A stretch of 7,642 nucleotides of DNA from Oscillospiraceae bacterium. GTDB lineage: Bacteria > Bacillota_A > Clostridia > Oscillospirales > Oscillospiraceae. The stretch's first letter is position 1, and each line of letters begins with the position of its first letter. The DNA lies in assembly GCA_017455225.1 (NCBI GenBank), contig JAFTBL010000064.1, positions 1-7,642 of the forward strand. Reading direction: 5' to 3'. Below the pieces are notes generated by a model, which saw only the letters and a program-made list of their open reading frames with translations, did not search any database and had not been told where the DNA came from. Shown piece after piece: positions 4,967-7,642 of the stretch. The translations under genes were made by a program, and so were the position numbers.

Positions 4967-6895
4967 TTAATACTTCCGCGCGTCCTTTACGTGGGCAAGA
5001 TGATCCCGGTAGGCCGCCACGTTCTCCGCCTTTTCGCTGACCTCTGTGTCGCCCACGCGCCACCAGGAGCCATAGCCATCCGTCATGGTCTTGGGCAGCA
5101 CCTTGATATCAAACAGCACCGGCACGTCCCTGACCTGCCGGGCGTCCGAAAACGCCTGACGAAGCTCCGCCATGGTGCGCACGCGGTATGCCTTGCAGCC
5201 GTAAGCCTCCGCCACCTTGGCGTAGTCGATATCCATAAAGGCACCGTTCAATCCGTCGCCGTTGCGGTAGCGCAGCTCTGTGTAAAACGTTTCATTGCCG
5301 TGTCCGACCTGCAAGTTGTTGATGCAGCCAAAGCTGGCATTGTCAAAAAGGCAAACATTGATCTTTTTGTGCTCCTGGCAGGCGGTGATCAGCTCGCTGT
5401 GGAGCATGTTGAAGCTGCCGTCGCCGCAGAAGGCGTACACCTCCCGGCCCTCGCCTACGGCCAGCTTTACGCCCAGCGCCCCGGCGATCTCATAGCCCAT
5501 GGTGGAGTAGCCGTACTCCATGTTGTAGGTATCCACGCCCCGGGCACGCCACATCCGCTGCATATCGCCGGGCAGGGAGCCTGCCGCACCGACGGCCACG
5601 TCGTCGTCGGCCATCATGGCATTCAGCGCACCCAGCGCCTCCACCTGCGTCAGCTCCGCGCGGAGGTCGTGGGCGAAACGGCGGGCAGATCCGGCGTTCG
5701 CGTCGTTGATGAGGGGCGACCAGCCATCCGTCGGTTCATAAGCAAAGCCGTCCAGCCGCTCCAGCTCCTGCAGCCACCGCTCCCGCGCCGCCTCGACCTG
5801 GCCGGTATAGGGGGCGCGATAACCCGCCAGCAGACGCTCCAGACGGGGCAGCGCTTCCTTGGCGTCGGCAATCACCGGCACCGCGTCCATCTTCAGCGCC
5901 TGAAAGGGCGACACATTGATATTGACGAACCTGCAATCCTCCCGGAAAAGCCACTTGGATGAGGTGGTAAAGTCGGTATACCGTGTGCCTACGCCGATGA
6001 CCACGTCCGCTTCCCTTGCAAGCTCGTTGGCCATGGAGCAGCCGGTAACGCCCACGCCGCCCATGTTCAGCGGGTGCGTCCACACCACGGCGGACTTGCC
6101 CGCCTGCGTTTCGGCAAAGGGGATGCCGGTCGCCTCGGCAAAGCGGCGGAATTCCTGATGCGCCTCACTGTAGCGCACACCGCCGCCGCAGATCAGCAGC
6201 GGGCGCTTCGCGCTGCGGATCGTCTCCGCTGCCGCCTGCAGCGCCGATTCCGCAGCAGGACGACGCTCCAGACGCCACACCCGCTTTTGGAAAAAGCTGA
6301 CCGGATAATCGTACGCCTCACCCTCCACGTCCTGCGGCATGGCAAGGCACACCGCACCGGTATCGGCAGGGTCTGTGAGCACGCGGAAAGCGGAAAGCAG
6401 AGCGCTCATCAGCTGCTCCGGCCGGGTGATCCGATCCCAGTAGCGGCAGACGGCCTTGAAGGCGTCGTTGGTGGTGATGGACAGGCTGGGGGTCTGCTCC
6501 ACCTGCTGCAGCACCGGATCCGGCTGGCGGCAGGCGTAGGTGTCGCCGGGCAGCACCAGCAGTGGGATGTTGTTGGCGGTGGCGGTGGCGCAGGCCGTGA
6601 CCATATTGGCCGCGCCGGGGCCTACCGAGGAGGTAGCCACGCAGATCTCCTTGCGCTTTTTCTGCTTGGCAAAGGCCACCGCCGCCTGCGCCATGCCCTG
6701 CTCGTTCTTGCCCTGATAGATCTTCAGCTGCTTCGTCTCCTGCGCCAGCGCCTGTCCCAGCCCCACCACGTTGCCGTGGCCGGGAATGATGAATACGCCG
6801 TGGACAAAGCGGTGCGCAGCGCCGTCCACCTCCAGATACTGCTGCTCCAAAAAGCGCACCAGCGCCTGCGCCATGGTCAAGCGTACGGTTTCCAT
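4967..6895 (-). CDS. iolD: 3D-(3,5/4)-trihydroxycyclohexane-1,2-dione hydrolase (642 aa)
   Basis: IolD is a thiamine diphosphate-dependent C-C hydrolase that opens the ring of trihydroxycyclohexane-1,2-dione to give 5-deoxy-glucuronate. The protein has the three-domain layout of the acetolactate-synthase superfamily. An N-terminal pyrimidine-binding domain carries PGHGNVVGLGQAL (38-50) and GKNEQGMAQAA (62-72), with the cofactor-activating Glu65. A central domain follows (about 190-360; LICGGGVRYSEAHQEF). The C-terminal diphosphate-binding domain has MEYGYSTMGYEIAGALG (459-475) and a thiamine-Mg motif that starts at GDGSFNMLHSE (491-501) and ends at FDNASFGC (517-524). The length agrees with Bacillus IolD (about 637). 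AGGAGG (6903-6908) fixes the start, and the stop of iolB is 18 bases upstream. The call is distinguished from acetolactate synthase by the SVGPGAANM context, the long C terminus and the iol neighbours. Confidence 0.95.
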   Translation of the reverse strand: METVRLTMAQALVRFLEQQYLEVDGAAHRFVHGVFIIPGHGNVVGLGQALAQETKQLKIYQGKNEQGMAQAAVAFAKQKKRKEICVATSSVGPGAANMVTACATATANNIPLLVLPGDTYACRQPDPVLQQVEQTPSLSITTNDAFKAVCRYWDRITRPEQLMSALLSAFRVLTDPADTGAVCLAMPQDVEGEAYDYPVSFFQKRVWRLERRPAAESALQAAAETIRSAKRPLLICGGGVRYSEAHQEFRRFAEATGIPFAETQAGKSAVVWTHPLNMGGVGVTGCSMANELAREADVVIGVGTRYTDFTTSSKWLFREDCRFVNINVSPFQALKMDAVPVIADAKEALPRLERLLAGYRAPYTGQVEAARERWLQELERLDGFAYEPTDGWSPLINDANAGSARRFAHDLRAELTQVEALGALNAMMADDDVAVGAAGSLPGDMQRMWRARGVDTYNMEYGYSTMGYEIAGALGVKLAVGEGREVYAFCGDGSFNMLHSELITACQEHKKINVCLFDNASFGCINNLQVGHGNETFYTELRYRNGDGLNGAFMDIDYAKVAEAYGCKAYRVRTMAELRQAFSDARQVRDVPVLFDIKVLPKTMTDGYGSWWRVGDTEVSEKAENVAAYRDHLAHVKDARKY

Positions 6896-6913
6896 GCTCT
6901 CCCCTCCTGATGT

Positions 6914-7642
6914 TCAGCCTTGAAAAATATGTTCGTTGGCGTCGTCACGCCAAAGCCACGCGTGCGCCTCGTCGTCAATGCGGGTTTTGCGCCACGGGTC
7001 GCCCGGCAAATGGCGGATGCCCCATGCGTAGCACATGGCGTAGCCCGGTGCGCACACCTGAGAGTGGAACCCGTGGGTGATGACGGCGCAGCCGTTGTGC
7101 CGCGTTTGATAAATATCCCCGTTGGCAAAGCCCGCGCCGAAGCCCTGCGGGCGGTCAAAGCGATAGAAATACACCTCCGGCTGGGGGTGATGGTGGGGCG
7201 GGTAGGACGACCAGCGCCCCGGATAGTTCAGCACCTCGCCCAGCACCATATTGGAAAAGGGCGCGTTGTCATAGTCGAAATAAGTTTTGATCTCCCGGCG
7301 CATGCAGCCCTTCAGCTCGCCGTTGGCGCCGGCGTGCTGGGTCAGCACCGCGTCGGGGGTATAGAGCACCGGCTCATACTCCCGGTCATTCTCCGCGTCC
7401 TGCACGTACAGCTCACTGTGGCTGCGGGCGGTCAGCGTGATCTTGGTGCCCCGGGGCGCCAGAAGGCAGTACCCCTCATAGTGGAAGCAGTCCGGGCGCA
7501 CGGCCTCCGCCGTGCGGTCGTTCCACGCGTAACGCACTGCGCCCTCAAACAGGAGGATCGCCACTTCCCTGCCGCGGCTTTCATAGGTATAGACGTCGCA
7601 GGGCTCCAGCACCACAAGCCCCACGTTCATACCGGTGGCCAT
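6914..7642 (-). CDS. iolB: 5-deoxy-glucuronate isomerase, N-terminus cut by right edge
   Basis: IolB isomerises 5-deoxy-glucuronate to 5-dehydro-2-deoxygluconate, the step after IolD. The 242 residues present cover both cupin domains. The diagnostic stretch is GRWSSYPPHHHPQPEVYFYR (142-161), whose histidines and Glu156 are metal ligands. A further histidine is available in VITHGFHSQVCAPGY (187-201). The C terminus (HLPGDPWRKTRIDDEAHAWL) also resembles family members. Full-length IolB is about 260-270 residues, and the first residues here align to about position 30, so the Met at the very edge is probably internal and the gene continues beyond the window. Its stop lies 18 bases before iolD. 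The rest of the pathway (iolE, iolC, iolJ) may lie further upstream. Confidence 0.92.
   Translation of the reverse strand: MATGMNVGLVVLEPCDVYTYESRGREVAILLFEGAVRYAWNDRTAEAVRPDCFHYEGYCLLAPRGTKITLTARSHSELYVQDAENDREYEPVLYTPDAVLTQHAGANGELKGCMRREIKTYFDYDNAPFSNMVLGEVLNYPGRWSSYPPHHHPQPEVYFYRFDRPQGFGAGFANGDIYQTRHNGCAVITHGFHSQVCAPGYAMCYAWGIRHLPGDPWRKTRIDDEAHAWLWRDDANEHIFQG

Noticed and set aside
4947..5063. 39-codon N-terminal extension of iolG
   Set aside because: It overlaps the end of iolD, encodes a basic low-complexity peptide, and the Rossmann motif starts right after the downstream ATG, which has its own ribosome site.
1836..5962. Long plus-strand open frames at 1836-2825, 2882-3883, 3867-4970 and 4991-5962
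   Set aside because: They lie antisense to strongly recognised genes, have compositions rich in Arg, His and Ala typical of reverse-strand shadows, and show no family motifs.

Overview
The window reads as part of one long minus-strand catabolic operon, probably from a Firmicute of the class Clostridia, perhaps an Oscillospiraceae-like gut anaerobe. The grounds are strong AGGAGG-type ribosome sites, a GC-rich sequence by eye, short intergenic gaps, a standard code with TGA stops, and protein variants that resemble clostridial and bifidobacterial versions. The genus is inference.

In transcription order (right to left) the genes are: iolB (7642-6914, 5' end cut by the window), iolD (6895-4967), iolG (4946-3909), nagB (3877-3155), a 242-base gap (3154-2913), a nahK-type sugar 1-kinase (2912-1830), a D-lyxose/D-mannose isomerase (1782-1093), a PfkB-family fructokinase-like enzyme (1078-152), and the first 36 codons of a DeoR-family regulator (110 to the left edge). 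Apart from the 242-base gap, all gaps are 14 to 47 bases, and each gene whose upstream sequence is in the window has a recognisable ribosome site, though nahK's is weak. No convincing terminator is visible.

The right half is a myo-inositol degradation block: IolG oxidises inositol, IolD opens the ring of the trione intermediate, and IolB isomerises 5-deoxy-glucuronate. The dehydratase IolE, an obvious IolC, the aldolase IolJ and any transporter are not in the window. The left half is a sugar block. NagB turns glucosamine-6-phosphate into fructose-6-phosphate. The NahK-type kinase makes sugar 1-phosphates. The lyxose isomerase can turn mannose into fructose (or lyxose into xylulose), and the PfkB kinase can phosphorylate fructose.

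Taken together the set would handle inositol, a hexosamine and mannose. These are the components of glycosyl-inositol conjugates such as the GPI-anchor core (mannose-glucosamine-inositol), and inositol plus glucosamine also occur in mycothiol. That link is a hypothesis from gene content only.

The gap at 2913-3154 is the least explained part. It holds a perfect 9-bp-arm inverted repeat with a third copy of its half-site, a 23-codon open frame with a good ribosome site, and an open frame of 72 codons that continues nagB in frame past its TGA stop.
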